Shown: positions 51,276 through 63,650 of the stretch, one piece after another
How the letters are laid out: each line of letters opens with the position of its first letter
Position numbering within the stretch: position 1 is the first letter of the stretch
NCBI RefSeq assembly: GCF_004359215.1
Contig: NC_090610.1
Span: 13,621,752-13,685,751 of the forward strand
DNA: 64,000 nucleotides
Reading direction: 5' to 3'
Origin: Bremia lactucae
Lineage: Eukaryota; Oomycota; Peronosporomycetes; Peronosporales; Peronosporaceae
The notes under the pieces: generated by a model
What the model was told of the DNA's origin: nothing
Seen by the model: only the letters and a program-made list of their open reading frames with translations
Database searches by the model: none
Made by a program: the position numbers and the translations under genes

Positions 51276-53640
51276 GGCTGACTAATCACGTGAACCACCA
51301 GCAGCATCGTTATTATAAAAGTCAGCATTAGCCTTATCGCTGTTACTGAGTTTGTCTTCTTCAATGCTAGCTAAAATCAACATCCTTCGCATTGACTGTG
51401 GAATCAATGTGTGATGAGCAACAGGTAGATTGGTCACGGCTCGAGCGTGCTCCCTTAAATTAGTCACCCTTAAACAAGGTGATTATTCATGGATGTCGAA
51501 AGTCATTGACAAAGACCGTGTATGATTTGTTGAAGCATGCACCGAGTTGTTGATGAAAAAAAATTCTGCCATCGGCAAGAGCTCACTCCAACTTGTAAAC
51601 GAGTGGACGTATCCTCGAAGTATTTCTTAGCTAATATGATTTGCACGTACTGTCTGATCATCGGGAACAGATGGTCAACAGTTGACATTTTCATTTATTT
51701 CCCAAGCGATTTAAACACAGATTGCAAACTCCGCCGCGAACCAGTAATCTCGATCCGGAACCAGTTCACGGGGAAACCTATGAAGTCGTGCTAACTAAGA
51801 TACGAGCACTGCTTTCGGCTGTGGTCGACTCCGAGACTAATGCATTGAACCATTGCGTGTTGTATATCGATCTGATAAAAATCGATACAAATTTGACAAC
51901 CCTTAAGAATTATTGTGATGGATTTTAAGGCGAACCAGCAACCTTTAAAAGCATTATCTTTTGAAAGGATCTATTTACGTATTTAAGTAATGTTGACGAA
52001 GAGCTGTTGTTGCAAACTGGGCTTATCCTCACTGTTAATTTGTGCAGCCGGCCCACAATCAGGTCGGTGCGAAAGCACATCAGCGACGACGGTGAGTCGT
52101 CCTGGTTTATATTCCACACTACGCGAAGTGAGATAACCATCATGCCATTCTTTGCGAGAGGTGTGGACTGTTTACGGCCGTGCGTAAAGGCGCATGGCCC
52201 TTATAAACAATGAATGGTCTTTCTCCTGGAAAACATAGACCCAAAACTTAGCCAGTGCATATTTCATGGCAAGGAGTTCCTTGTCATGGACTTGATAAAT
52301 GCGCTCAGCTGGTTCAAGCTGACGCGACTGATAGCAGACGGCGCGGAGCGCGACGTCTGTGTCATACTGCATTAACGCATAGCCGATTGCAAAATTTCTG
52401 GCGTCAGAGATCACATAAAATGGTCTGTCTTGGTTTTCAATCGCTATTGCATCAAGCTTTGCTTGATACCTTCAAAGGAACGCTGACAATCAGCGATCAA
52501 TGAACACTTCACATTTTTCTTCAACAAAGACGAATGATATTCCGCCATTTTTTTGGCATAATTGCATTAGTACATGGGTAAGTACGCCGCTAAGCCAAGA
52601 CTTTCGAAGTCCATTTACATCGACTGGCACAGGCCAACCGGTGATCGCCTTGATCTTTTCCGAATCCGGCATACATTGCGTTTACCCACGATGCATCTAA
52701 GATGTGGTAGTTCGCTTGCAGCGAATATACACTTCTTGAGATTTGCATATAAGTTGTGCTTACGCATAAGTGCAAGAACCTTTCGGACGTGGGCATGATG
52801 TATTTCAACGTCCGACTTTTTGTTCATAGCTCTACTATAAACGAAGACGTCATCTTAGTAACTTAATGTGAAATCGCGCACCGATCGCAACAGATTAGTT
52901 ACACAATTGTTAAATGTTGCAGGGGCAATCCGAAGCCTCTGTCACATGATTATCCATTCCTGTAGCATATCACTTGGGGTTCTTACTGCTGTGGACAGAA
53001 TATCATGTTCGCGCATGAGGATCTAATAGAATCCATCCATCCGTTACATTGACAAAAAGATGGTTCTCTGTGGCATACCGGCAATAATTACGTCTTTTCG
53101 TGGTATCGGCGTTTGAACCGGTAACGTTGCAGCGTTCAATTTACCGCCACCCTCATGTTGCTTTACGCTCACAGAAGGTCGGAGAGCTCTGTGGAGAGGT
53201 TGACTCCCTCACAAGGTTCGCTGCTAAACGATCGGCAAGTAATTTGTCGATCGCTAATTTTGTTTACGAGGCAATGGCTACTGCTTCATGACACAGTATT
53301 TCGAACCTGGTATAGGGTTGATTTCGTGTCGAGTGCCTTTATCCTTAGGCAACTCGCACGGTAAGGATCCAGGGAATACATCCTTGAATTCGATCAAATC
53401 CCTACAGAAAGAATTTGTCTTCAACGACTCCCACGATTGAGACGTAAAATGCTAAATTCGAGTCTTCTCCTCGAGAGCTCTTTCGTTCATCGACGAGCTG
53501 CTGAGATTCATTCTTTCTCAGAATAACTGTTGCCGACCAAATATCGGCCACGTACTTGTCATCTGTGAAGTACGCAAATCTTTTTGACTTGGCCATACGA
53601 AGATCACGCAAGAACCGTTTAGGTTTAAGCGTTGGCAATT
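51276..53640 (-). pseudogene. Fam3 pol, decayed second copy
   Basis: Minus-strand traces parallel 13.4-15.9 kb. Linker at 53402-53638 (LKPKRFLRDLRMAKSKRF). RT palm at 52590-52827 (HHAHVRKVLALMRKHNLY, ANLKKCIFAASELPHL). RNase H at 52172-52414 (ARNFAIGYALMQYDTDV, IYQVHDKELLAMKYALAKF). Integrase remnants at 51503-51694 (MKMSTVDHLFPMIRQYVQ). Frames are very broken; the RT catalytic loop region (about 52830-52860) is not readable. Confidence 0.65.
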
Positions 53641-54560
53641 CAGTTATCTCCGATGTTAACTTTGAGCCGCTATTAGATCAAGTGTATAAGTGCCTATACT
53701 TGATCTGTTGTTTACTAAGCCATTCAATGTCTCGCTTCTTCAAAGCTTATTTCCAAAGGTACCTGGGGACTTATTCCATCAAAATTAATGGGACTTATTC
53801 CCTCAAGTTTTATTTGGGCGTACCCTCCCAAACTGCCTTTGGCAGTGGTTGCGCAACCACAGCGAGATCCTCAACGATCGACTCTTTAGTTGATCGAGGA
53901 CTTTTTCCATGTCTTTTATCGACAGTCGTTTCATGAATTCTTGGGTATTGCTTTCTTAGCAAGCATCCTCGTTTTAGTCCACTCAACTGAGTCGAGTGGT
54001 CGGACTTCGACGCTGCCTGTGCTTGTAAATCGCCGTCGTAAGGAGGTCTACGTCACAATTGTGAGCATTTGACGCTGCCTGTGCTTGAGCACAGCCTTCG
54101 GAATCTAACTTCACAGTGTGATGGTCGTCACTCTGAGGTCTTGTGCAGTCGTGCTAATGACCGTGCCATAAGTGAGGCACTCGTAGAGTATCCACACGCT
54201 TTTAGACACTTCGAGACGTTCATCAGATGGCCATCTGAAGAATGAGAGGTAGGCATCGTCACGGCTTGATGCTGCCAGTTTATGCATGGCTCGTATTTTC
54301 TGAGCCGTGGTGATCCAAAGATGACAACAGATTTGTCATCCAAACCGAGAACGATGAAATCATCATTGTACTGTTTACCCTTTAACGTGTATTGGATACC
54401 AACTACACGTTTCTTTTCTCTTTACTGTTACAGATGCGCCTGTTGCTAAGCGCACTGTCATTCTCGTTGGAGGGATATCGCGCTCAATAATTTTGAGTCT
54501 GCGATCTTCTAGCGATTGGCGTCTTATAAATTCTCCGACGCCCCACAATCGACTAGGGAC
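53641..54560 (-). pseudogene. Fam3 protease, decayed second copy
   Basis: Minus-strand homology to 15.9-16.65 kb. The frame 54128-54343 contains SPRLRKYEPCINWQHQAV, the end of the protease G-L-P-W-L region, and upstream (about 54350-54400) is GKQYNDDFIVL-like sequence. The active-site segment near 54540 (SLVDCGA) is shifted out of frame. Confidence 0.5.
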
Positions 54561-55840
54561 TCAAGTGGTAATTTTATTGCCACTATAATTTCCATGGTGA
54601 TGAGATTAACCTTATCGCAGGCGCATTACACAAAACGTTTGTGTGAGCAGGACCTTTCGTCAAAAGGCCTTCAAATCCTTTTAACGTTGCTGCATCAGGA
54701 AGGCGCCCCGCACCTTCTGAACACGTCCTTTTTTGACGATCATCCTCGCCGTTGCGATTTCGCAACAGAGTCGGATCAATGTCTCTGCTTTTCTTAGCGG
54801 TATGTCGATCTTTCGCTCAGTTTTTTTAGGTACTGGTCGTGGGGCACTACATTCATAGGCGTAGTGGCCCGCTATTGACAACGATTGCATTTTGGCACTC
54901 GTTTGTAACTTGAATAGCGGCGTTTCTCGCTCTACACATACGAGAGGTCCATGGGTTCTGGCCTCCATTTTCTTATCGTCTGTTTGGGCGATATAAACAA
55001 GAGTGGACGAAAGCCTGTTTCAGGCCAAAGTCCTCCTGGTCCGCTACAAAGATCGCTTCATCAAGCGAATCTTATTCGAGCTGGAACAGGTGAGTGTTGA
55101 AAGGATCGCCTGGAAGACCTTTAATAAACACAGTATTCTGTGTTTGTTCTTCCATTCGATGGCTCACGATACAGCTTAAAGTATTGCATATGGTGGGCAT
55201 AAGCGTCACGCTTGCCCTGCTTCAAATTCAGGAGCTCTGCTCGATCCCTGAATTCGGCACGTGCCGGCTCAAATGTTTGCTTGAGCCGGGTCTTAAAGAA
55301 ATCATATAATTTAACGACAAATAATCGCGAAGATTGAGCCCGGCCAAGTTGGACATACCGAATTTCACTATCGTCGCATCGTCATCAATTCGGCAAGCTT
55401 CGATGACATTGTCTAATTTGACATACCATCTTAAAAGGGAGTCGCTCTCGACTGCCTTAAACTTGGAGATTTCAATCTTTTAGCTTTGGGGTCATCGCAA
55501 AAGCGTCGGCCCGCTAGGAGCATGTAAATGCCGCCGTCTCAACAGTCCCAGTTGAGCAGCCTGCTCATCCAACACCTCTGCGTTTTGAGAGCCTTGCTGA
55601 TATAGCAAGGTTGCTTTTCTTGGGCCCGTCGAGTTTATATTGTATCAACTCGGGCATAGCCGCATGTTTCTCATCTCTTTGCAAAGCAAACAACATGGCG
55701 CTAGCAGCTGGCCCGCCTACGGCCGATCAAATATGTTCGACCGCTCTCCATTCATCACTCAAATGAGTAAATCATTCACACGTTGCGTGGATGCCTTCTG
55801 GAGGGATTAAAAGCTCTTCCTTCTTCATCCAACATGTCCA
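54561..55840 (-). pseudogene. Fam3 gag, decayed second copy
   Basis: Minus-strand homology to 16.65-17.80 kb. The nucleocapsid part, in 54681-54968, reads AGHYAYECSAPRPVPKKTE, better preserved than in the 16.8 kb copy. The N-terminal region near 55600-55840 gives MDMLDEEGRA-like and DLEWRAVEHI-like fragments in shifted frames. It is headed by an LTR and primer site at 55880-55892. Confidence 0.6.
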
Positions 55841-55891
55841 TGTTGGCTTTAACGTGCTAGGCCGTTGAACGGACTACGAAGTGCTATCAGG

Positions 55892-56119
55892 TGTAAAGGG
55901 GCAGCTTTCGCTAGTACTGCTTCAGTACTAGACAACCTGCACTGATAACAGCGAAGCTGAGGTGCCTTCGAATACTTCACGTACACGTGCAGAGGGAGGT
56001 TTTAAGTGGTTAAGAAGTCTTCGCGACTTATAGCCAGTACTTAAGGCTTATAATAGGAAAAAAGGAAAACTGTATATATATATAGTTCCTACGTATCTGT
56101 AACGGGGTCTCCCGTTACA
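55892..56119 (-). repeat. 5' LTR of second Fam3 copy, short form (228 bp)
   Basis: The minus strand starts TGTAACGGGAGACCCCGTTACA and ends TGCCCCTTTACA followed by CCTGATAGCACTTCG. It overlaps, through a 22-bp palindrome (56098-56119), the start of an LTR pointing the other way. Confidence 0.6.
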
Positions 56120-56612
56120 TAAGCATTATTTCCTATAAACCGAATAATAAATAATATTTTCTGTGAGAGGAAATAAATAAAGAAGTAAAAAATTATTATC
56201 TTCATTAATTTTGACTTAAAAAGTTTCAAAATTACTAAATTGGATAATATTGATGTAATAAGTCATTAGCTCTATTGATTGGTTGATGTAAGTCTAAACA
56301 ACCCCGCTAATCGATATAAGACACGATTGTGCGGTGCGCAAGGAGGCGCTATACGTAGATACATATTAATATAAAAAATAAGCTCAGTTGTAGATATGAG
56401 ATCGCTACGCCGAAAACTAAATACCTTAATTCAATTTTACTTTTTCTTTATTCTAAAGTCTTAGTCTAGACCATTAAGCTAAAGACCCTTAGCTTCGTAG
56501 AAACCTTCCTCTTACCTTTATGTACGTGAATTTTTGAGGCACCTCACCTACACTGTAATCAGTGTAAAGTTAACTAGTACTGGTCAGTATTAGTGATAGG
56601 TGCCCCGCTACA
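56098..56612 (+). repeat. Fam3-type LTR, plus orientation (515 bp)
   Basis: It starts with the palindromic TGTAACGGGGTCTCCCGTTACA and ends TGCCCCGCTACA. Its last part matches 10860-10945, and an inner part (56250-56350) matches the LTR at 10988-11485. No gag follows directly; it is probably a solo LTR. Confidence 0.6.
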
Positions 56613-56830
56613 GTAACGATCTTCTGTCTACTGACTTTATTATCTTCATATCAAACTATGTGTTGCGCCTCCTTGCGCACCGCCCAAATGTGTCTAGCAA
56701 CGGTTGTCGGGGTTAATTTAAACTTGCATCAACCAATCAGCAGAACTATTGTCTTGTTGCTTCAAAATTACCAAATTTGGTAACATTGAAATATCGGGTA
56801 AAAATACTAAGTGATAATTTAGGGAGCCGG
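56613..56830 (-). repeat. Fragment of Fam3-type LTR
   Basis: The stretch around 56640-56790 (GCGCCTCCTTGCGCACCGC, CATCAACCAATCAGCAGAACT) matches the inner part of the LTR at 10988-11485 in the same orientation. Confidence 0.5.
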
Positions 56831-57623
56831 CATAGCCACTAACCCTTTTTCGTATAGCCGCACCCCCTCCCGTCTGTATTGAATAAAAACGTCGTATAAA
56901 CTATTTTCACTGTATGGGTCATTTTAGTGCATCCAAAAATCAACAGTAATGCCTTTTGAATTGTCTTTAGATCGCACTTTTGTCCTTTGGAACATCACAT
57001 CCCCTAAACGAAATTAGGGAATTGCTATAGCCACACCCCTAATTATCTACATGAGAGTAGTGTAATTGGTGTGACTGCCCCTGGGCACATCAGAAACCGT
57101 GTTTTTGTTTAGAGATGTTAAATGTACAGTTTTTAACAGTGAGAAAAAACCAAAAGCGACCGCAATCGATTGGCAAGTCATTAAAAGAGTGAAAGAAAGA
57201 GCAGCAAACCAAGCAGCGAGGGAGAAGTTAAGCTGGAAATAAGCAATGAGGGCATGTAAGTTAGTTTTACTTTACTTTCTACCAACTTTTGCGGAAGTGC
57301 TTCAAGTAGACGAATCTTAGTGCTCTCCCACCATGAGCCACAATTTCCTTATGTTTCAGTTTTTGTCGGCTTTGGTTCATATTTTTTTTGTTGAAAAAGC
57401 ATCTTGCAATTTGACATGAATGTACGCATTTGTTGCGAAGTTTTCTTGCAGACCTTACGAGCTACTGAAACTGGGAGGCCTGCATAAAGGTTTCTCAGTA
57501 TATATTCTAGTTATCAACAAGTTGCTTATATTACGCTACCCTCATAAATACGGAGGTGGGTAATTAAGGGGTGTGGTCCCAAATGTAATTTAGCGGGGGG
57601 AGTACCAAAGTCCAAAAGGGATC
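56831..57623. other. Unassigned sequence, no gene seen
   Basis: About 790 bp without a long frame or recognisable repeat family. Two similar phrases containing GCTATAGCCACACCCC/GCATAGCCACTAACCC occur near 56830 and 57020, but I cannot assign them. Confidence 0.45.
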
Positions 57624-58132
57624 TGGAACGGGCTAAAGTCGCCCTACGGTACACAATCCCCAAGGGGATGGCCAATTACTTAAGTGATGTAATTGTACCT
57701 ACCACTTGGGTGTGGTTCATATTGTGAACCCACCCTTGTGTATGTTATGTACTGAGGGCATTCACACTAGCGGGGATGACGGCTAGCGTCATCCGTTACG
57801 GGATATACTCAGAAAGATATGCTCGCAATACATGTTAGTGTCTATCTACAAAGATGGCATCTTAGGATTAATTAAGAATAGGATTGTTTTATTACGATTA
57901 AAAATAAATCAGTCTGAAAACTGCTACCAAGTTCACAAGTGCGCACGTGGAGCCGGGTAACCGCTCCCATGACGTCACTTAAATATAAGGCACTTAGTTC
58001 GTTGGGTGAGGTCGCTTAGATGCCCAGTAACATCCTCACTGCACGTGAGAGAAGACGTTCAAACCGCTTCCTCGCTGTGCTAAGGTGTGTGCTTAAGTAG
58101 AGCGTGGCCGCGTTAAGACGTGCCCGTCTACC
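57624..58132 (+). repeat. Fam1 5' LTR, diverged (509 bp)
   Basis: It begins TGGAACGGGCTAAAGTCGCCC and ends GCCCGTCTACC, then TTGGTAGCACTTGAAATCC as primer site. It is homologous to 18810-19335, more diverged than the other copies. Confidence 0.75.
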
Positions 58133-58188
58133 CTTGGTAGCACTTGAAATCCTCCCCAAGACCGGCATCTTTGAGCAAGAATGTGAGG

Positions 58189-59160
58189 ATGAGCCTCACT
58201 ATCGATTGGACTCATTTTATTCCTCTATCCGATCATCATTGGGAGTTAACTGAGCATATGGCGCAGGAACTTGGTACACAAGCCCTGGCCAAGCTCTCGA
58301 GTAGTCCTCCTGAGCAGCATGTTGCTCAGTTGGAGCATTTTGAGGCGTTCGCGCTCGAACAGCGAAGGGTCGAGTCCAAGGCACAGAGCCATGCTGCGGC
58401 GGAGTCCGTCACTCAAACTCAGGATGAGCTGCGGCGAAGGCAGGCTCGAAGCGAGCTCTCAACAGGACTGTTGAGATTCACTCCGCTCGGCCGCTTCAGC
58501 CGAGGCACATTTGGATAAACCCGCCCAAGTTTGATTGAATTGCGGCGCGCACGATTGTCCACTGGCTTTTAGCCGTGAAGCAATGCGGTGTGTTCCCGCT
58601 AATCGAGGACGACAGCCGGATGGTGTCGGTCGCCATGTCGCATCTGCGCAGTAAGAGCTCAGAGTGGGCTTACTCGTCGCTTATGACAGACGGAAAGGCT
58701 TTCCCTACATGGCCAATCTTTAAGAAAAAGATTTGCTTGATGTACTAGCCGCTGAACAACGAGGTGTTGCTTCTGGCGCGCTCATTTAAAGCGCAACAGG
58801 CGAAGCGATCCCTGCAAGACGCTGTCGGCATCCATTAGTGTGGGTCCGACCAATTTCGGAACACATTAAGGTACCCACATTCTTTAATGGACTGCGGCAC
58901 GGCCCATCGCGACAGGCCCTTTTTAGAGAGGTGCCGTCGAAGATGAAAGAGGCAATCCAAACTGCCTTAGTTGAGGAGCAATCCTTCAACAGTGCCTCGG
59001 CGACATCTTGGTATAAATTGTTGGCCGATAGGCTCGATGCTACTCCTATGGAGTTGGGCAGTGTAGACGTAGTCTGCTCAAGTGCGGCAAGCGCGGCCAA
59101 TGATGCCTCGCTGCTATGCCAGGGTCCCTGCTGGTTCTAGGACGCCCTGCAAGAGGACTC
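58189..59160 (+). pseudogene. Fam1 gag, frame-shifted copy
   Basis: It starts MSLTIDWTHFIPLSDHHW (58189) and is open for about 110 codons (PPEQHVAQLEHFEAFALEQ, QTQDELRRRQARSEL). Homology then continues in other frames (58520-58800) through the capsid, including a stop where the family has YQPPNNEV. The frame 58838-59140 includes a capsid end (HIKVPTFFNGLRHGPSRQ, VEEQSFNSASATSWYK, DATPMELGSVDVV). The zinc knuckle is destroyed by a shift (CSSAASAANDA in place of CFKCGKRGHMM). Confidence 0.75.
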
Positions 59161-59840
59161 CGTACCCCAAGAGTGATTGCAAGAGCCAGGTGATGACCCT
59201 CCTAGTGGATTCGGGTCCATCTCAAAATTTTGTAAGACTCGCGGCTCTAAGAAAGAGACCGGTAATATTTTAGTCGCTTTGTCAGGATGGCAAGCGAGAA
59301 GAGGCGACCAATCATTTAGCAAACGGCGCGCTCGTTAAGTCTGAGGGTGTTCAGGTAGAACTCTCCTTCAGCTTTAGTGACTTCTCTTGTAAAGAGAAGT
59401 TCGCAGTGCTAGGTATGGAGAGTCCGTATGACCCGATCCTAGGCATGCCATGGTTGGCAAAACACCAACGATGGATAGACTGGCATACGCGCACAGTTGC
59501 GAACTCTACGCAGGACACCGGAAAGGATGTGCTCCTGCGAGAGGCTATATAGCTGATGTCGTGTCGAATACAGTTGATGGTGCGTTGACGGGATGTCAAA
59601 CTTCACCAATTCCCACCCAGCACGTGAAGACTGGGGGTAGTGAAAAGGACGATGACAAGTAGTCATGTGTCTTAAAGTCCTGCACAGAGCCGAGAGCCTG
59701 TGGCAGTAGACGGCAAGCTGACAGGAAGTCAAGCGGAAGGGGTGCGTTAGCCAGGAGAGCAAAGACACCCGCTCCCCAGTCAGAGGTCGTGGTGACTCGA
59801 AGAACGAAACCCGATAGATTAGGACGATCAAAGGCATGTC
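59161..59840 (+). pseudogene. Fam1 aspartic protease, decayed
   Basis: In 59082-59273 the frame reads VMTLLVDSGPSQNFVRLAAL, the D-S-G-x-S active site of the retroviral-type protease. An early TAG follows, then ESPYDPILGMPWLAKHQRW and IDWHTRTVAN (about 59415-59510), the family's flap and C-terminal motif. The remaining linker to RT has several stops. Confidence 0.7.
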
Positions 59841-60690
59841 TAAACGAGTGACCTTTGGATCAGTTCCTATTAAAGAAGACGGGCCTTCGAACGAGGTGTT
59901 AGTGGCGTCAAAGACGAAATTGCGGAGGCATCCTCAGTTGAGGTACTCCGTCCAGTCTTTACATCTGCCGAGGAGATAGTAAAACTCCCAGAGATGTAGG
60001 ATCTGTTCCTTGCCGAATTAAAGCAAGGAAATAGTCACGAAATAGTCACACCAATTCCAGAAGAGAACTTGGTGGACTGTTTCTCGTCGTACACAATGGA
60101 CGAGAGCGTCCTAGAAACGGACAAAAAAGGATTCGCTGCTCAAGGCTGGGATGCCTTGGGAGACAGTCCGTTTTTTTAGTTGCTGTGGAAACATCGCGAT
60201 GTGTTTCCATAGGAAGCGCCGAGCCGCCTACCAGCAGATAGGGGCATCGAACACGAAATTGAGCTCGAACCTGGCACCAAGTATTGTGTGACCAGGCATG
60301 GCCGTTGCCGAAAGAACGAGTTGATTATATCAATGAGTTCTTCGACAAACGAGCCCAAGCGGGACATGTCCGTGAGAGTTGATCTCCTTACTGCAGCCCG
60401 ACCTTTTGTGTGCGTAAAGCCACAGGTGGATGGCGCGTGGTTCATGCTTACAATAAGCTGAACACGGCGACCATACCGTCGCAAACGGCAATACCGCGGA
60501 AAGACGTTTTGTTGAACTCTATGGGATAGTCAACTATCTTTTTGCGTTCGATTGAAATGATGGCTACTATCAGGTACTTATGAGAGAGTCCGATGTAGCC
60601 AAAACAGCAGTAAGCACACCAGCGGTATGCTTTAGGAGTGGCTTGTGATGCCCCAAGGTTTGAAAAACACTCCGGCGACATTCGTCAGAG
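59841..60690 (+). pseudogene. Fam1 RT N-terminal part, decayed
   Basis: The plus-strand linker KRVTFGSVPIKEDGPSNEV (from about 59842) matches 7254-7688. Downstream RT pieces include CLQ/AEHGDHTVANGN and DGYYQVLMRESDVAKTAVS (60550-60620) and the WLVMPQGLKNTPATF region at 60640-60680. There it stops before the catalytic loop and joins Fam3 sequence. Confidence 0.7.
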
Positions 60691-61232
60691 TATACCCAGC
60701 GTTAACAACACTAATAATAGTGAGAAGAATGATGCTCAACAAAAGAGGAGAATGATACCTCCGTAGTCGCAACGGGCGCTCTTTAAAGAATAATGAATTC
60801 GAGTCAGCAGGAGTTTCCTGCTGGCTCGAAAAGCAGCAAATGTTCATTTAGTAAGGTTTACGATCTATTCCCACTGTCAACGGTAAATTTAAACAAATAT
60901 GGAGTAACTAATGTGGGCAGTAATGCATTTCGTTCCGAGTACTGCACCACCAAGGCAATGCGTACATGATCGATCTGCCTCGTAGGATGCGCACGCATGT
61001 TCGCGCCAAAAAAATTCGACCGTCGGCGCCAAGGCACTACGACGGGAACGTTCCTGATCAACGTCCTTTCGCAAGTGCCGAACGATGCGACTTGATCATT
61101 TTGATAAGTCGGGCGCGACAAGCAAGTCGTACCTGAACTATCCGTTTCCTCCACATCCACTGATGGACAAGAGTATTGAGAAGCGTTTTTTAGTTGAACG
61201 CTTTTTGAACCACTGCGAGGTGAAGTGGATCT
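60691..61232 (+). pseudogene. Fam3 integrase C-terminal domain and chromodomain fragment
   Basis: The plus-strand stretch near 60790 matches Fam3 integrase at about 13.2 kb. At about 60948 it reads GNAYMIDLPRRMRTHV, homologous to GNAYTIELPRR at 12.98 kb. After a disturbed segment a third block at about 61170-61215 reads KRFLVERFLNHCEVK, the start of a chromodomain. Frames are broken between the blocks. Confidence 0.6.
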
Positions 61233-61560
61233 TTACGAGTTGACTCGTTGGATGGCGGGAATATATACCCTCACATGATATTTGAAAACCTCGTTGCCAA
61301 CTAATGATGGACGTTTTGGGTCTCGCCCAACACCCATCCTTGCCTTACAAGGTCCCGAAGAAATTCCATTGGAAAATGAGCGCTTTGCGCGCTCGTGAGA
61401 GGATTGTAGATTATTAATATTTTTCCGCATCTCGGAAGAGATGCTCGTCCTCTTTTTAAGGATCCTTAAGGGAGTACGCCTTCGTATGGGCATGGACTGC
61501 AGAAGCAGCATGGGACCTTCCACTAGAGGCAAGGTAAGCCTGCCTCCCTAAACAACGGTG
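61233..61560 (-). pseudogene. Fam3 extra ORF, antisense fragment
   Basis: The minus-strand open frame of 99 codons contains INNLQSSHERAKRSFSNG and PKRPSLVGNEVFKYHVR, matching 12580-12750 (IESLQSFYERGKRSFSDG, PERPSSVGNEATNFYAR). It faces the plus-strand chromodomain fragment, repeating the pol/antisense-ORF arrangement. No domain is recognised. Confidence 0.55.
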
Positions 61561-61785
61561 CAGCATATAGCTTGCACCGACTAAATAACGTCTTCAAAAC
61601 CAGTCACGCAAAGTAATCAGTTTGTCAAGCCAGGTTTCGTGGCCTGTGCTTTGCACGTTTGAATGAACGTTTCCCAAGTCTAAAACGAGGGAGTTACATT
61701 CTTGGCACGCACCACCGATGCCGAAGAAAGGCATCGATAAAGAATTCGTTTTCGTCCTCCCTTGGCTTGGTAAGCCTGGATGATT
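61561..61785. other. Junction sequence, nothing assigned
   Basis: It probably holds more of the Fam3 extra-ORF region (the antisense strand near 61640-61760) before Fam4 protease homology starts near 61790. No confident call. Confidence 0.35.
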
Positions 61786-62461
61786 CTACTATTGACACCC
61801 AGTATGGTGCCACCTCGGCCTACCACACTTGGTGGATTTAGACGTGCCGCTCCACGTATCTCAGGGATATTGCACCCTTGATGATTCGGCCTTAGGCCAA
61901 CAATGCTTTCAGCATTCAGTATATCGCTATTTCAACGAGTGTCACTCAAAGGAGTACGTGCCGTTCCACTTCTTTCTGCTGAGTCGGGCTCAGAATTAAT
62001 GTTTTCACATTGGAGTTTATTAACTCAGACATTCCAATGTCTAAAACACTGATTGATTCATTCAATGATCCGCGCCAGTAGCGCTTTTGTTTAGCAAAGG
62101 TGAATTCATGACTCTCCAAAACTTTGCTAGGAACATTGCGCGTGGCGCCTAAGGTCTTAGACCTCCAATCGATCCATGGCTTATGGTGTTTTAGCCAGGC
62201 CATACCAAGGATGAGTCCATATCTCAAATCCAAATCAAGGACGAGATAGCGTTCCATACTGTCAAAGTCCAAAAACTTTACACCTAAGGTCATTGGAACT
62301 TTGGGAACAGTGACACGAGTCCCAGTCGCTAAGCGAACAATGAATGTATCACCTTCATGCGCTCTTAGCGCCTCAACGTATTGTTGACTTACTTCAAATG
62401 AAAGGCGTCGAGCATAATTGCAAGATGCTCCCGAGATAGTTAAGTGACCACGGCTTGGCAA
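61786..62461 (-). pseudogene. Fam4 aspartic protease, right-edge copy
   Basis: The open frame 61946-62461 covers GASCNYARRLSFEVSQQYVE, FIVRLATGTRVTVPKVPM, LDFDSMERYLVLDLDLRYGL, ILGMAWLKHHKPWIDW and SKTLGATRNVPSKVLESHE. The active site is damaged upstream: LTISGASCN in place of LIDSGASCN, so the catalytic Asp is lost. It is longer than the truncated copies at 37.3 and 43.7 kb and keeps the whole C-terminal half of the protease. Confidence 0.8.
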
Positions 62462-63625
62462 AGCCCTTTACAGTCGCTTGAGCGACTAGCAAGCCAGGCT
62501 TGTATCTTGCCCCGTGCCATTGAGCACCGAGCTAATTGGGGCTAGGTTCTGTTTATTCTCACCTCCTAGAGGTCCAACAGAGCCTAGGCCCTTCCCCAGT
62601 TGGGCGATTCGCACATACTGGGTATCGACGTTTTCCCGCAACGTTCCAGATTTCTGGTATAGGTCGGATTGGAGCTCTTTTGAGCTTTACGCGAATTTCG
62701 TAGGGGGCAGGCCGGACATAAATGTTTCGTGTTTTCGCACATATAACATCTACGGATGGTCTTATGCTGTTCCACAGCTTAAAGAGCCTCGTTTCCTTCC
62801 TCAACGAGGCTTTAATCCATGGGTTCCGGTCTATCAGACGGAACCCATGTACAGGCGTGCTAACGCGAGCAGACTTAAAGTCAAACTCGGCGCATAGCGC
62901 TATGGCAACTGTCTCTTCGAACGTAGCCGGATGAGATCGGAAAAGTTCCGTCCGGGCAACGCCCTCATTGAGACCCCCCTTAAAGATGGTCACTACAATT
63001 GCTTCATACATTGGGTCTTGATGCATAGATTCAATGAGAGTTATCAACTCCTCGACAAAGTCCTAGGGTTCTTTTACCCTTTCGAGTCGCTAGGAGCCGT
63101 GCTCGCATGCGAAAAGCCGGATCAGGCGGTGCAAACATGCTGGTCATTTGCTGTTTCAGCGAATCCCATGAGGGAAAAGCGTCGTTTATGGACGTGCTGC
63201 ACGATAGTGCCCACTCCATGGCTCTACCTCCAAGTTCGGAAATGGCCATAGCCACCTTTTGCCGTTCTGTTAAGAACAAGGCGGAATCAATGGACATTTC
63301 CATCTACTTAATCCAAAAAGGGAGATTTTCTCCCTCTTTTCCCTCAAATGTCTTCACATTTACAGTTAGAGGGCGAGCCCTCGGCTCTGAATCAGGTACA
63401 GAGATTTACCGGGTTGGCATAGATGCCGCTAAGTGGTCCTGTACCTGACCGATCAGGAAGGCTTCAAGCCTTGCATGCAGGACCTCTGGTTCCTGGGAAA
63501 TAATAAATTACACGTGTTCAAGCCCAAATAAGGGTTTGAGCTTGTCATAAGCGGCGCGTTGCGCTTCTGACAGCTCTGGAACCTCTTCCATTTTCGTGAG
63601 GGTTAAGTCTTGTAAAGACTCAGGC
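62462..63625 (-). pseudogene. Fam4 gag, right-edge copy
   Basis: The N-terminal part near 63590 starts MEEVPELSEAQRAAYDKL. The capsid frame 63031-63303 (MEMSIDSALFLTERQKV, AMEWALSCSTSINDAF, MFAPPDPAFRMRARLL) is preceded by a broken stretch. The frame 62559-63047 (MITLIESMHQDPMYEAIV, GLNEGVARTELFRSHP) continues to the gag end. The zinc knuckle CYMCENTKHLCPAC is readable in the 62584-62775 frame. It retains a TAT codon (MYEA) where the other copies have a stop. Confidence 0.75.
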
Positions 63626-63650
63626 GTAAATGACTACGAGTGCTACCAGG

